From: Lepidurus packardi
Lineage: Eukaryota > Arthropoda > Branchiopoda > Notostraca > Triopsidae
Direction: 5' to 3'
Assembly (NCBI GenBank): GCA_023053545.1
Contig: JAKZAN010000006.1
Span: 8,071,851-8,135,850, forward strand
Length of the DNA stretch: 64,000 nucleotides
Part shown: piece by piece, positions 1 to 11,985 of the stretch
How positions within the stretch are numbered: the stretch's first letter is position 1
Layout of the letters: the number at the start of each line of letters is the position of its first letter
Notes under the pieces: model-generated
What the model was told of the DNA's origin: nothing
Seen by the model: the letters and a program-made list of their open reading frames with translations, nothing else
Database searches by the model: none
Translations under genes and position numbers: made by a program

Positions 1-3000
1 ATCGAGGTTTAGCCTTATCTGGAGGCCAAAAGTCTCGCATTGCATTAGCTCGAGCTTTGTATTCTCGAGCCAAAATCTTATTCTTGGTAAGGAAATCAGC
101 GTAGACATTTTATTATTTATGAAAAATTGTTATTAAGTTTCAATGTTATCTCGCATTAGGATGATCCGTTATCAGCCTTGGATGCCCAAGTAGGAGAACG
201 TGTTTTCAGCGATGCCATTGAAAAGATTGCCTTAAATTCAAAGCGAACTGTTCTATTGGTAACACATAATGTCCGTTTTATGCAGCGAGCACATGAGGTT
301 TGACTTTTATCCCTTTTTTCCCTTACTTTTTATTTACTGTTTCCGATTGGATTTTATTTAGGTAATAGTGATGGATAAAGGCCAAATTCTGAAGCAAGGG
401 CCGCCTTCGTCAATTACATTGGATTTTAATGATGGTAGTAAATATATTTCTGTATTCTAGTTGTCTTTGATTATTCTATGTATTTAAAAATGGTTTCTAG
501 TGAGTTCAAATGATGTACCACTTCGGACTGCCCGGGCCCGATGGCATTTGCTGAAATGGGTGTCAAAAGTTGGCGTTGGATTTAGACTCCAAAATGAAGA
601 TGTAACTATTGCTCAGAACTACTCTAGCTCCCTTTTTACGATACAGTTGTCTAGTTTGTTCTAACGCAAATTTTAAACTGTCTTTTTTATTTTTACTTTA
701 GTCACGAATCTACTCAAACCGAAGAAGTTCTCGATCTCATTTGTTGACGCGACATATGTCACACGACTTCCCTCTTCCAATGGACGAATTTATCCCTGAG
801 TTAGACACCTTGGAGCCCTTGCCGAATACGTTATCAGTTCATCGTGGTCAATCACGCGCTTTTGTTAAGCGGCGTTCCAAATCTTTCCCTCAGAAACCTG
901 CCTTTTTCCGAGCAAAGTCCCTGCAACCTGTCTCAGTCAATTCTGACGGAAATGAAATAAATAGAGCTCCTGAACCACTAATGCGGATGATGTCTTCACC
1001 AGATGGAAGTCAAAAGCGTAGCCTTAGTTTGACACAATCTGACTCTGTTCAGCCATCGTCAAGCTTCTCCAACAAATTGAGGTAAATAGGACTTGATTCT
1101 AAGCTTGTAGCATTCACGTTAGCCTGTTTTAGTAGGTCTCGATCCGGTACCGTTGTGTCGGCCAGTAGCGTTCGGCAAAGAGGAACAGGGGACAGTTTTT
1201 TCCGTAGGCTCATGTCCTTTTCATCACATCGTCGCAGTATTCTCTCAACGCCTGTCGCTATCAACCCAGAACCAGAGCGAATTCCTATGCAACGTTACAT
1301 GTCCACAGTTTCCAGTTTCTCCGAAGACATGGATGAAGAAATGGACGAAGAAACTCTGCTGAACAGATGTTCTGTCGACGACGAACGCCAATATGGACGC
1401 GTTCCTAAGCGTCTGTTTTTCTACTACTTGCGAGCCTGTACTTGGATTGTAAGCTGTGTTTTTGTCCTATCAGCCTTTTCATGGCAAGCGGTACGGGTTA
1501 GCACAGACCATTGGCTGAGCAAGTGGAGTGAAGCTAAAAAGCTAAACGATTCCGAGTCAAGCGATTTCATATCCGGAGGCATCAGCGATTCCTATTTCCA
1601 AATATATGCTTTATTGTCGGTAGTTAGTGTGTTAACAGCGTTATCATCAAACGCGTTGGGCCAATTTGCTGGCTCCCGAGGCAGGGCTAATTTGCATCGC
1701 CAGTTATTAGACAGTATACTCAATGCACCGCTGAAAATTGTTGAAGCTAATCCAACTGGTCGGATACTCAGCCGATTTTCAGGAGATATGGGAGTCATCG
1801 ATAAGGTAAACACGTTCAATTATTTGGAGCCAGTCAGTTAACTCAAAAGTTTTATTTCTATGTGTTTTTAGAAAATTTCAACTTCGTTCCAGCGCTTACT
1901 CCAGTTTGTACTGCTGTGTGGTTCAGCCATTGTAGTGAACGCAATCTTGACGCCGTGGACTTTGTTTCTTACCATTCCCATTGTCCTCGTTTATATTTAC
2001 GTACAACGATTTTTTTGCGCATCTTCAAGGTAAGCAGGCGCACATTAGGATTACATCCAAAAACTTTGCGAATTCGTTTGGTTAAATTAGGGAGCTGCAA
2101 CGGCTGGATGGATTAAGCAAAGCACCCATAATATCACACTTTAATGAAACCTTGAGTGGCTTGTGGACTATTCGGGCGGCTGGTCGTCAAAAAATTGTTT
2201 CGCTTCAGATGGAGCAGTTGCTAGATTCAAATGCCACGGCAGCTATTATGGCTAACGCAGCAAGCCGATGGTTGGGCGTAGCATTGGTAAATTATTTTCC
2301 TTTTCTTGCTAAAGTAATGTACTCACCTTCGGGCGTTTTTTTAGGATTATTTAGGGGGTGTAATTGTTCTAGTATCTACCCTGGCAGCTTTGTGGGCATG
2401 TCAGCATGATCAAGTTACACCGGCCTTGGTGGGTTTAGCCATCAATTATACACTGTTGACACCCGTTTATTTAACATGGGTGGTACGACTCCGTGCGGAA
2501 ATGGAAATGTATATGAGCGCTGTTGAAAGAGTACGCCACTGGACTACTTTGCCTACGGAGAGCAGCTCGACGGACGCGAATGAGGAACACAACAAATCAA
2601 GCGATGCGTGGCCTGAAAAAGGCGACTTGGAATGGAAGGAAGCTTGCATAAGCTATGGAATTACTATGGCACCGGTTTTACAAGATTTGAACGTTATAAT
2701 CCCTCATGGGCAAAAGGTTAGTTCCCTTTCACCTTCGCTTTTTCGTTATGCCCTGGTTTATTAAATGTAATGAGATTAGTGTAGATTCATCCTTGTACTT
2801 TTTTAGGTTGGTATTTGTGGTAGAACAGGCAGTGGGAAATCTTCCTTGATTATGTCACTGTTAAGATTCAATGAAATTTTGGAAGGCAAAGTGCTAATCG
2901 ATGGCCGGGATGTTACTCAAATACCGATCAAAGAACTAAGATCCAAGATTGCTGTCATGCCGCAAGATATCGTTTTGTTCTCCGGCAAGATACGGTATAT

Positions 3001-3602
3001 AAGCGATTTACATATATTTAGTTTGTCTTCAGTTATAAATGCCTTCTTCATTAGCTGGAATTTGGACCCGAAGGAAATGTTTACAGACGATCAACTTTGG
3101 GCAGCTTTAGAGAAAGCTCAGTTGAAAGATTACATTCGAACTCTGCCAGGTGGACTGGGTAAGTTAGTGCTGCTTACGCGTTCCTTGTGTTTTAATAGCA
3201 CACCTTATATAGATGCGGATGTGGTTCTATCAGGGCAGAATTTCAGCGCAGGTCAACGCCAGTTATTAGGGCTTGCTCGGGCTTCGCTGCTAAACTCGCA
3301 TATATTGCTCCTTGATGAGCCTTCTAGTCAGCTGGATCAGGAGACACAGTCTCTCATGCGGAAAGCCATGCAAAGTTTATTCCAGAACCGGACAGTTTTA
3401 TTGATTGCGGTAAGTTTACTTTCTATTCCTAAAAGGATATGGGTAATAAAACTGTATATAGCATCGCATGGCGACCTTGATGGAATGCGATCGCGTACTG
3501 GTGTTAGACAATGGCTGCATTGTGGAAGATGGTGCACCAGCTGTTTTAAAAGCCAAAAATGGTTACTTTGGGTCACTCCTCAAGGTCGGTTTTAAAATGT
3601 GA
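1..3602 (+). CDS. SUR-like ABCC transporter, C-terminal part (5' end outside window)
   Basis: Seen: exons 1-86, 160-297, 362-434, 501-601, 702-1081, 1136-1805, 1872-2029, 2091-2286, 2345-2716, 2807-2994, 3055-3158, 3213-3409 and 3462-3602 join in phase. The window opens inside the first nucleotide-binding domain (LSGGQ signature, Walker B ILFLDDP, switch histidine in LLVTHN). A linker of about 250 residues follows, then a second six-helix domain (start near TDHWLSKW), then the second NBD with Walker A GRTGSGKSS, signature NFSAGQRQ, Walker B ILLLDEP and H-loop HRM. Family knowledge: ABCC proteins are plasma-membrane transporters or regulators; sulfonylurea receptors (ABCC8/9) gate Kir6 channels. 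The second half, for example VGLAINYTLL, reads most like SUR, but MRP-type transport is not excluded. Both catalytic sites look intact. The long basic, Ser-rich linker is unusual (see findings). Gene identity is an inference from remembered family sequence. Confidence 0.87.
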
Positions 3603-4039
3603 AATTGAGACCCATGTCTTCCCATTCGAAAGTGCCTTGATATCGAAATCTGCCATACGTACCGTACATCTCTTATTTGCTGCACATTACAATTATAATA
3701 ACAAATGAGTAATTCGATTGGTACGGCTTCCATTCTCCTTGAATGTAGCTTCTAAAAATGTATAAGCTGTCAAATATTGGTACAAGTGAAACAACGAAAA
3801 AGGAAACACCGCTGTTGCGGAATCATTGTGTACGATGTGCTATCCTCGATCATTGAAACGTAGTGACAAACATACTGAAAAGCGTAAGCATGCTTGGTTT
3901 TGGAGGAAATACAAAATAACAACAAAATTTTTAATTAAAAAAACAGTATATTCAGATGTAACAGCTTCATAACAATTCATTTATGGAAGTTATTTCACAT
4001 AGGTCGGTGTTCGAAACCTTTCTTGACGGTTATAATGAT
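3603..4039. other. Convergent intergenic spacer
   Basis: AT-rich spacer between the 3' ends of the ABCC gene (+) and the glycine-rich gene (-). I see no coding exon. Both 3' UTRs must lie here, but no perfect AATAAA stands out for either gene. Confidence 0.5.
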
Positions 4040-6397
4040 CTAGCCGGGGAAAGCAAACGATTGACCATTACCACCGGCGAAGCTTTGTCCACCAATATTT
4101 GCTGCAAATCCAGTACCCAATGCAAATGAAGCACTTGGAATAGGAATACCGAACTGATTGAATGTGGGGTTGTTGTTATTACTCGCAACACCTAAGCCAG
4201 TTGCAGTTGCTTGACCATTAACCACGCTGCCCGATCCAAGTGCAGTGGCTTGGCTATTGCCGCCAGTGGCCGAACCAAAACCAGTGCCACTAGAAATATC
4301 AAATGTAGGTGAGTACATGTTGGAAACATTTAAGTTATAACACATTTAACAAACATAACAAATTTATTACGTTGAGGAACCGCCACTAGTTTGCCCGGAT
4401 CCGAAACCAACAGCATTTGATCCTCCACCGAATCCTGAGTTAGTGTTGGCAGCTCCGAAACCTGTGCCCCTATAAGATGTGTGATAGCGATTAAAACAAA
4501 TAGAGGTTGGAATTAAAATAGCTTTGTCTTACGTTGATGAACCCCCGTTCACTTGACCTGCACCGAATCCAACAGCGTTTGAACCCCCGCCAAAGCTTGG
4601 ATTAGTATTAGCTGCCCCAAAACCCGTACCCCTACAAGAGAAGCACCTTGGTATGCGATGGCGACGCTTAAAGAAAAATATTTTGTTTTACGTTGCTGAT
4701 CCACCTTGGGTTTGGCCTGAGCCGAACCCAATAGCGTTCGATCCCCCACCAAAACCTGGTCTAGTATTAGCTGCCCCAAATCCGGTACCCCTAGAAAAAA
4801 GCGTATTGGTGTGGATTTCCGAGGCTTATAGGCAAACTTTGTCTTACTGTGATAATCCACCATGGGTTTGCCCTGAGCCGAATCCAATAGCGTTTGATCC
4901 CCCACCAAAACCCGGTCTAGTATTAGCTGACCCAAATCCAGTACCCCTACAAGATAAGCATCCTATTTTTGAACTATTGATACTAAGACGCGATGCTTTT
5001 GCCTTACGTTGCTGATCCACCTTGTGTTTGGCCTGAGCCAAACCCAATAGCGTTTGATCCCCCGCCAAAGCCTGGGTTAGTGTTAGCTGCCCCAAATCCA
5101 GTACCCCTACAATAGGATCACAGATTTTCTTGTTTTGTTTTAACGTGGCGATATGTAAAAGCAAAAAAGTTCGCTTACGCTGCCGATCCACCTTGTGATT
5201 GACCCGAGCCGAACCCAACAGCGTTTGAGCCGCCGCCAAAGCCTGTGTTTGTGTTAGCTGCCCCAAATCCAGTACCCCTAAAAAAAGACCTTCTATGAAC
5301 TTGGGGATGCTTTAGCGCGGAAAGTTCTAGCATACGTTGATAATCCACCGTGGCTTTGTCCTGATCCGAACCCAACAGCGTTTGAGCCGCCTCCAAAGCC
5401 TGGGTTAGTATTAGCTGCCCCAAATCCAGTACCCCTAAAAAAGATTTTCTATGAACTCGGGGATGCTTTAGCGCGAAAAGGTTCTTTCTTACGTTGATAA
5501 TCCACCTTGGCTTTGTCCTGATCCGAACCCAACAGCGTTTGAGCCGCCGCCAAAGCCTGAGTTAGTATTAGCTGCCCCAAATCCAGTACCCCTAAAAACA
5601 GACCTTCTATGAACTTGGGGATGCTTTAGCGCGAAAAGTCCTTTCTTACGTTGATAGTCCACCTTGGCTTTGTCCTGATCCGAACCCAACCGCGTTTGAG
5701 CCGCCTCCAAAGCCTGGGTTAGTATTAGCTGCCCCAAATCCAGTACCCCTAAAATAAAGAACTTCTATGAACTTGGGGATGCTTTAGCGCGAAAAAGTTA
5801 TAGCATACATTGATAATCCACCGTGGCTTTGACCCGAGCCGAACCCAACAGCGTTTGAGCCGCCGCCAAAGCCCGTGTTCGTGTTAGCTGCTCCAAATCC
5901 AGTACCCCTAAAAAATAAATGACCTGTTACGAACTTGCTGATGCTTTAAAGCGAAAGCTTTACGTTGTTCATCCACATTGGTTTTGACCTGAACCGAAAC
6001 CGACAGCGTTTGAACCGCCCCCTGAACCTTTGTTAGTAATAGCTGCCCCGAATCCAGTACCCCTAGACAACAAGCAGCTTTTTGTCACGCATTGTGTCAA
6101 ATCAATGCCGAAAGCTACTCCACTTACGTCGATGACCCGCCATTAGTCTGTCCTGATCCGATGCCGACGGCGTTGCTTTGACCTCCAAAGCCCGGTCTTT
6201 GTTGACCGAATTGGCCGAATTGGGGTCTATGACGGTTACCTTGCCCATGCCCAAACCCTTGTGGGGCACCATGACTTAAACACAACAAACCCACCAGACC
6301 GATTACCTAAAATTTGTTTAAAAGGGAAAATAAAAGCAATTACATTGAATTTCTACTGGTTTTGAAAGTTAATTACCGTCAGACGGATTGAAAACAT
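4040..6397 (-). CDS. Secreted glycine-rich protein with tandem 33-residue exon repeats
   Basis: Not a family I can name. Exons in transcript order: 6377-6397, 6128-6306, eleven 99-bp exons (5964-6062, 5809-5907, 5650-5748, 5493-5591, 5336-5434, 5179-5277, 5008-5106, 4848-4946, 4692-4790, 4533-4631, 4371-4469) and 4040-4289. Exon 1 gives MFSIRLT; exon 2 continues a hydrophobic signal peptide (VIGLVGLLCLSHG) with cleavage likely before APQG. Each 99-bp exon encodes one 33-residue unit of the type GTGFGAANT...GFGGGSNAVGFGSGQ, with identical phase at both ends. The last exon carries a different Gly/Ala/Asn-rich tail. The mature protein would be an extracellular, low-complexity Gly/Ser/Asn polymer; cuticle, silk, cement or mucus roles are guesses. 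The first repeat exon contains an in-frame TGA (5969-5971), so the full 512-codon model needs that exon skipped or the base corrected. Confidence 0.8.
4371..6062 (-). repeat. Tandem array of exon+intron units (99-bp exons, period about 157 bp)
   Basis: Eleven exons of exactly 99 bp repeat along the gene. In the 5179-5907 part the introns are also alike (58-60 bp, sharing a run with the core gaacttggggatgctttagc on the plus strand), so whole exon-plus-intron blocks were copied. Spacing there is 157, 157, 157 and 159 bp. Older units nearer the 3' end keep exon length but have diverged introns (57-81 bp). Confidence 0.9.
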
Positions 6398-6484
6398 TTT
6401 GCCTCAGCGAAAGACAGTATTCCAGGCAAACTAAAACTGTTATGCACTCACGAAGAAGACTGCAACCGGACTCACGACTACAGC

Positions 6485-6492
6485 CTTTTATA
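6485..6492 (-). promoter_or_regulatory. TATA box of the repeat-exon glycine-rich gene
   Basis: TATAAAAG on the minus strand, about 90 bp upstream of the start codon at 6397. Similar boxes precede the two small glycine-rich genes, which supports the call. Confidence 0.6.
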
Positions 6493-8358
6493 CCGGTTCT
6501 TCCGAGTCCACCGTTTTCGAGAACAAGACATCCACAGTCTGCATCACATATGCACTGGGAAACCCAGAAGGTTAGCAGATAATGTTTTGTAATCTCGTTC
6601 TCCCATAAGCACCTGAGGAAGCCCTTACAAATAGCCTGGCAAGTCTTAATCAAATTCCCCTTTGTGGTTCGTGATGGGGTTTGGAAATACGCGGGAAAAT
6701 TTTAAGAAAAATTTGAACGCAAGCATGCTCAGGTGCAATGACTTCCGCAGAGCTTTACTATGGATGTCTTATCTGATAGATCCGGGACCGTGACATCAAT
6801 CTGAAGAGAAGGGCCTCCTTGAGCGACTTTACATAACTGGTTTCGACCTAATACCTCTTTCTTGGATCTTGTCTTTTATGTCGGTAAAAGTGTACCTATC
6901 TCCCCTAACAACCTACCCCACCTACTTACCCTATTTCTATGCTATACGCAGTAAGGTTTTCTAAATGAATACAGAGCAACCGGTTTTCTCCGTTAAAAAA
7001 AGTCTTTACATTGAAAGAAAATAAAGAAAAAACTAAATATACATTTATTTAGCCTTATATAATAAAAGACGCATTTTCGAATAGCAGCGAAATTAGTTTA
7101 CAATGAGAACGTGGTGAAGGCTAGGGAATTCTAGGGTGGAGGAATTTTCTTCGCTTACTTCGGCTTATGTGGTCATTTGTGATACTTTAGAGTGAGCTCA
7201 ATGTTATTCAGTTCGATTAGTGCATCACTGCACAAGTATGTGTTTCATTGCTGCCAAATTAACATTTGCCAATACGTCAATGTAATTGCTATATAAACCT
7301 TTTCAATTCTGTTCTTCGGAAGCATAAAATGGATTCTCAAATGGACTCACTGAATACACTCACTAGGGGGAACTTGACGATGGTTTTCAGAATACGAGTA
7401 GATATTCACTGTTGCATTCACTATATAAACTTGGACGTTTATGGCATGGTATCGATTAGTAATAAGACCGCCTACATTCTTTTCCCAAAGATGTATGTTA
7501 GACAAAGGGTAAAATTCGAGAAACAAAAGGCGACTTGTCAACGACGAAATAAATTTTCTGTTACACTAATTGCTGGACTAAAGGGAGGTTCTCCTTAGCT
7601 GAAACATGGGAAAAGTACACGTCAGAATCTGTTGTGCTTCTATATACAAAAGAACTTTTAAGTACGCTCAGTAACTTTAGCTCTTTTTTAAATTAAAATA
7701 TCGATTACCAATACTACCTTTTTTACGAAAAGAAATATTGCATGTCTTTCCACCCAATCTTCACTAATCAGGCAAACATAATTTCTTGCCATCTTTGCTT
7801 CATCGCCAGCGGAATGTTCCAGTAGCCGCAATTTATAGCTTCGTATGTTTTGTTTGCTCGCCGCAGTTCCCGCCCTTATTCAGTAAGCCGCAATATTAAC
7901 AAGCAAAAATGTTGATCACCCAGTTGCATGTGTGTAGGTCATACGCTTAGCAATTCCACACTCTGAAAAGATAACGAGCACCGTGCAGGCTCCAAAATCG
8001 TTCTTGTAAAGGGGGTCCGTCGTGGGTAAAACAGGGGTTTTCGGTGTTTTGTTGGTTATGTTTTTTATGTTTGTACTTATGAATGCATGTACAGAGGCTT
8101 GGCTCATTGTGAGCTTTAACGATGTGTCCTTCTGGGTATATAACCTGTCGGGCACGACCCATACCTGTGACAGTGCACGAGAATGGAGTACTATGTTCAT
8201 GGTCATGCTCGAGGTGGTAATTTACCACCACAGGTTTCCAGTATTCGCTTCAAGTACAATACCAATAACGAAAATTTAACGAACTTTGAATAAATTTTTC
8301 TTTTTTAAATAAAAAAAGGTTTCCAGAGAACCGTACACAGAAAGACCCTTATTACTGG
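6493..8358. other. Intergenic region, divergent promoters
   Basis: About 1.9 kb between the divergently transcribed glycine-rich gene (-) and DEG/ENaC gene (+). Open frames here (for example 8022-8279, + strand) are short, without recognisable domains or clear splice context. I see nothing else I can name. Upstream non-coding exons of the channel gene may lie here. Confidence 0.4.
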
Positions 8359-10466
8359 ATGCTTGATCATGGAGCCGATAATTGGGGCAAACAACATATT
8401 TCAACTGCTCCGGTTTATTATCCGAAAATTTCAACTATGGAAAAACCCAATTCCGAACAAGCTCCGTCAGTCAACTGCTGCCGAAATAGGCTGACAAAAT
8501 ATGTGCAGAATGTTCAACAATCATGGATTCTTTTCTGCTCTACGACAACAGGACATGGCTTAGCGCGCACAGTGGATGATCGGGAGTACGTATGGGTTCG
8601 TTGGCTTTGGGCTGTGTTCGTAATGAGCTTGTTTGGCTTGCTATTGGCGTCAGTGACACAGTCTTCTATTAACGTTTGGTTGGGTCGCAGTCTGCATAGC
8701 GAATTATCACAAGTCACAAATGAGACGATGTACTTCCCCGATATTCATATTTGCGATACCAGCATTTTTGACAAGTCGCGCTTGACAGGTGATTGTCATG
8801 TTACATAACGTGCTAAATTGAATATTGTTTTGGGTCAGACATGGGTTTTAACGATACCATGAGCACTTACTTGGCGTTGGCCTTAACCGTGACTGCACCT
8901 GCTCATGTTTTTCGCTTAAATGCTCCTAAACGTACTGCTTTTGCAAAAGAACTTGACCAAATGACAAAACCATACGGCGGAACTTCCAATGTCCTTAAAA
9001 AAGCTTCTCTAAGGTTTGAACGATTTCCGGGAATTAATAAAGCATTTCAATTCATATCTTTCTAGTTGCATTGAAATGGTTTTAGGTTGTATTCGACTGA
9101 CCATGCGATTGACAGCTGAACAATGCTGTAGTCAATTTTTTGGCAATCAAACGGAGTTAAATATCATGGGCATTTGTATTTCAACACATGGACAAGTGCC
9201 CATTGAGGAGTACATACCCTCACAATCTTTGGGATTTGTAGTTTATCTACGCACCAATACACAAAATCGCGTTGGTAAATATTTTGAAGCAGCTGTGTTA
9301 AAATCTTTGCCTTGGTTTTGTTTTCTTCATTGACATAAATGTTATTTTCCGATTTAGAATTCGACATGAACATAGTAACAGCCACAGTACCATCCCGGTC
9401 TGGTATTGTATTTGCGATATCTGACCCAATAAGTGACTTGCAGGCCGTTTTGCCAACGCAAGGCCAATACGTATCTCCAGGGAGTTGGGCAGCCATTCCT
9501 ATTTCCATAACTAAAGTAGATACTTAAGCCGTCTATGAATTAATAGTTAACATTATTACTGTCTAGATAGATAATTCAGAGCTTTTGGGAGCAACTTTGT
9601 CACCTATGCAATGTATACATTCTACAGATCCTAACTCGAAACAACGAGCACCTGGGTTTGAAAACTATAGTAAAATGAACTGCCGGGCAGCTGGAGTTCA
9701 GTGGCTTCTAGAAACAAGCCTAAACTGTACTCTAATGAGTGTAGCTTCTCTTCGTAAGCGCCATCATATTCAAATCTCGAAAGCATCGAGCTGTCACTCA
9801 AGAATACGTCTAGGAAATTTGCCGCAGTGCTCTCCGGAAGCATTAGTCAGCTACTTTTCTTCGGATACACCCAAAATGCTAAAGGAGTACGAAGATACGC
9901 ATTGCTTAGTTGACTGCGTCGTGTATAATTATGAATCGAAAGTATCTACTGCCAAGCTAGAGTTTCCAGCGGCCGACATTGCTAAAGGCTGGGATGATAG
10001 GTGTCTTTAATCAAATATTCACTGTTTAATTATTTTTCTTTTCTTTTGAATATTTTAGGACTGCTGCAGGGTTGCACTTCTTTTTTCCTACATTTACCTA
10101 TATGGTCACCATTAACCACCCTGAGTCCTTAATTAAATGGCTAGGTAAGACAAACATGCAGCTTATAATTTGCCGCAGTATTGTGGCTAGTATTGTGAGT
10201 ACAAGCTTTCATTTTTAGGAGACATTGGCGGAAATATGGGATTTTACATGGGGGCCAGTGTTGTGACAGTTTTGGAAGTCTTGGTCCTTACAATTAAATG
10301 TCTCTTAGTTTCATGCTATCGCGATCCAGTCAGAGCTAAAATTCAGCCTTCTCCAGAAGAGAAACGCCAGAGATCACATAGGTACAGTAAATGTGTTTGG
10401 GTTCTTTGAACTGTCAATACTCTTTGTCACAGACGTCGGTCGTTGCCCACTTACCATCTAGGTTAA
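8359..10466 (+). CDS. DEG/ENaC family amiloride-sensitive sodium channel subunit
   Basis: Seen: exons 8359-8788, 8839-9013, 9066-9274, 9358-9515, 9567-10000, 10059-10144, 10219-10381 and 10433-10466 give about 562 residues, a usual length for the family. The N-terminal cytoplasmic part carries the gating HG motif (TTTGHGLARTV, about residues 62-72), then TM1 (about 82-103), a large Cys-containing extracellular domain, and TM2 with the pore motif GASVVTVLEVLVL. Family knowledge: DEG/ENaC channels are trimeric, voltage-independent sodium channels gated by mechanical force, protons or peptides; which gate applies here cannot be read. A second start, Met27, is possible. If the last 51-bp intron (10382-10432) is not spliced, the frame ends at 10409 with a different short tail. 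Introns are 50-80 bp. Confidence 0.88.
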
Positions 10467-11493
10467 GAAGACTACATTTTCTCGCTGACCCTTTGTTTAT
10501 AAAGCTGTAACTTCGGGTCACTGACAAGGCCTTTTCTTATGCCTTTATTACGTCTGTAGTAAAACTCGGAAGAGGAGTTGTGTACCCAAGAACAAAGAGC
10601 CACTTAACAAAACGGATGTTTTCCTTTTTTCTGCTATGACTGTTTACTAGCACACATTTAATTTGCACAACCGTAATCCTCGTTGGTATATTTTGCGCAC
10701 TTGGCACTGCGTAACTTCGTGAATGTTGGTAATATTGAAGTTGCTCTTCAATCAGACAAAAGAGTTGCAAGAAGAAGAAACTTTCAGAGTTAAGCAATGA
10801 AAGGGATAAAGAAAATCAGTGAGGTGTATACTGTTGCTGGATAGTTCCGAACAAGAAAGACACAAACTGTTTTCAACGGTTAGGCATTTACCCGGTAAAC
10901 AGCTTGATGGCTAGGGGATTTTTCCTGATAAGGCTTTTCTTTAATCATTCGGGATTCCTCTATTCACACAAATTATAATGTAGTTTATAATTTCTTCACA
11001 AATATTTGTAATCATGATTGAATTAAAAACTTTTTTTCTGGAAGGGTGATAAAAACATGTGGTCTTCGACTATAACCACGAGCTCCATGTGCTTTTTGAC
11101 ACTTTTGGGTATTAATACACTCGCTTTATTCATGGTTGTGAAGTCATAGTACTCAATCCCTACCATTCACGGTGTATTATGTTATCTTGTTGACCCCCGA
11201 AGCCCATTTCCGTATTGTTTATTTTGTTTTCTAATTGGAAAGAAGAGTTGCCTCTAGTTTGGATGGCAAGCCTTTCTTTTCTCTAAGCGGGTTTCGAGCA
11301 AAGATGTTTAGAAATAAGGGAAGTTGAAAGGCTCGTGGGAAAATTCTCATTGTATTACCAAGCCACGAAGGTTGTATTCGTTGTCTCTAGAATTTGGCGA
11401 AATACAGAAACAAAGCACAAAAAGAGAACCTTGAGGGGGAAACTTTTATATCAACAAGCAGGAGGAGCTTCTTGACCAGGTATACGTACACCG
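10467..11493. other. Intergenic spacer
   Basis: AT-rich DNA between the channel gene and the first small glycine-rich gene. No exon, RNA gene or repeat recognised. The 3' UTR of the channel gene should occupy its left end. Confidence 0.4.
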
Positions 11494-11503
11494 TATATAA
11501 AAG
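11494..11503 (+). promoter_or_regulatory. TATA box of small glycine-rich gene A
   Basis: TATATAAAAG lies about 75 bp upstream of the ATG at 11578; a start site about 30 bp downstream would leave a short 5' UTR. Confidence 0.65.
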
Positions 11504-11577
11504 CCCTCAAGAACACTGAGAGTATCACACCATCACCTCTAACCTTCAGTAAAGTTCCCTACTCAGTTTGCATCACG

Positions 11578-11985
11578 ATGTCCAAATTGATGGTAAGAAA
11601 CACTGGTTAACTTAATACATTTATACATTTTTCAATTATTTTTCTTTGTATTCACAGATCACTTGTTTGGCGGCTTTGCTGGCCGTTTGCATGGCAATGC
11701 CACAATACGGTGGGTATGGAGGATACTACGGGTATCGGCCCCCTCAAGCCTCCGCTGGTGGCTATACTGGCAGTAATTTTGGATTGTACGGCAGCTCTGG
11801 TACTGGAAGTGGGTATGGTCAAGCTTCTGGACCCGGTGGCGCTTTTGCCACCGGCATAGGAGGTTCCCAAAGTAAAACTGCTTGATCTGTATAAAAAAGA
11901 TACCCTATTAACGGAAATGTGTCTTTTCGCAGGCGGTCCATACGGAAGTGGCAACAGCGGTTCGGGTACTGCTTTTGGGTTCTAA
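11578..11985 (+). CDS. Small secreted Gly/Tyr-rich protein A
   Basis: Exons 11578-11592, 11658-11871 and 11933-11985 encode 93 residues. The signal peptide (MSKLMITCLAALLAVCMA) is interrupted after codon 5 by a phase-0 intron; cleavage is likely just before MPQ. The mature part is Gly/Tyr/Ser-rich (PQYGGYGGYYGYRPPQ, then GTGSGYGQ) without cysteines. The last exon begins with Ser-Gly-Pro across a phase-1 intron. Gene B at 14077 has the same three-exon plan and the same sequence around both introns. Glycine/tyrosine-rich secreted proteins are often structural (cuticle, adhesive, silk) or antimicrobial; the sequence does not decide. Confidence 0.82.

Noticed and set aside
8022-8279. Plus-strand frame with hydrophobic N-terminus as an upstream gene or exon
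   Set aside because: No splice link to the DEG/ENaC gene, no domain, and a weak start context.
10382-10409. DEG/ENaC stop at 10407-10409 without the last intron
   Set aside because: Splicing 10382-10432 uses a good donor and acceptor and gives a basic tail; intron size fits neighbours. Kept only as an alternative.
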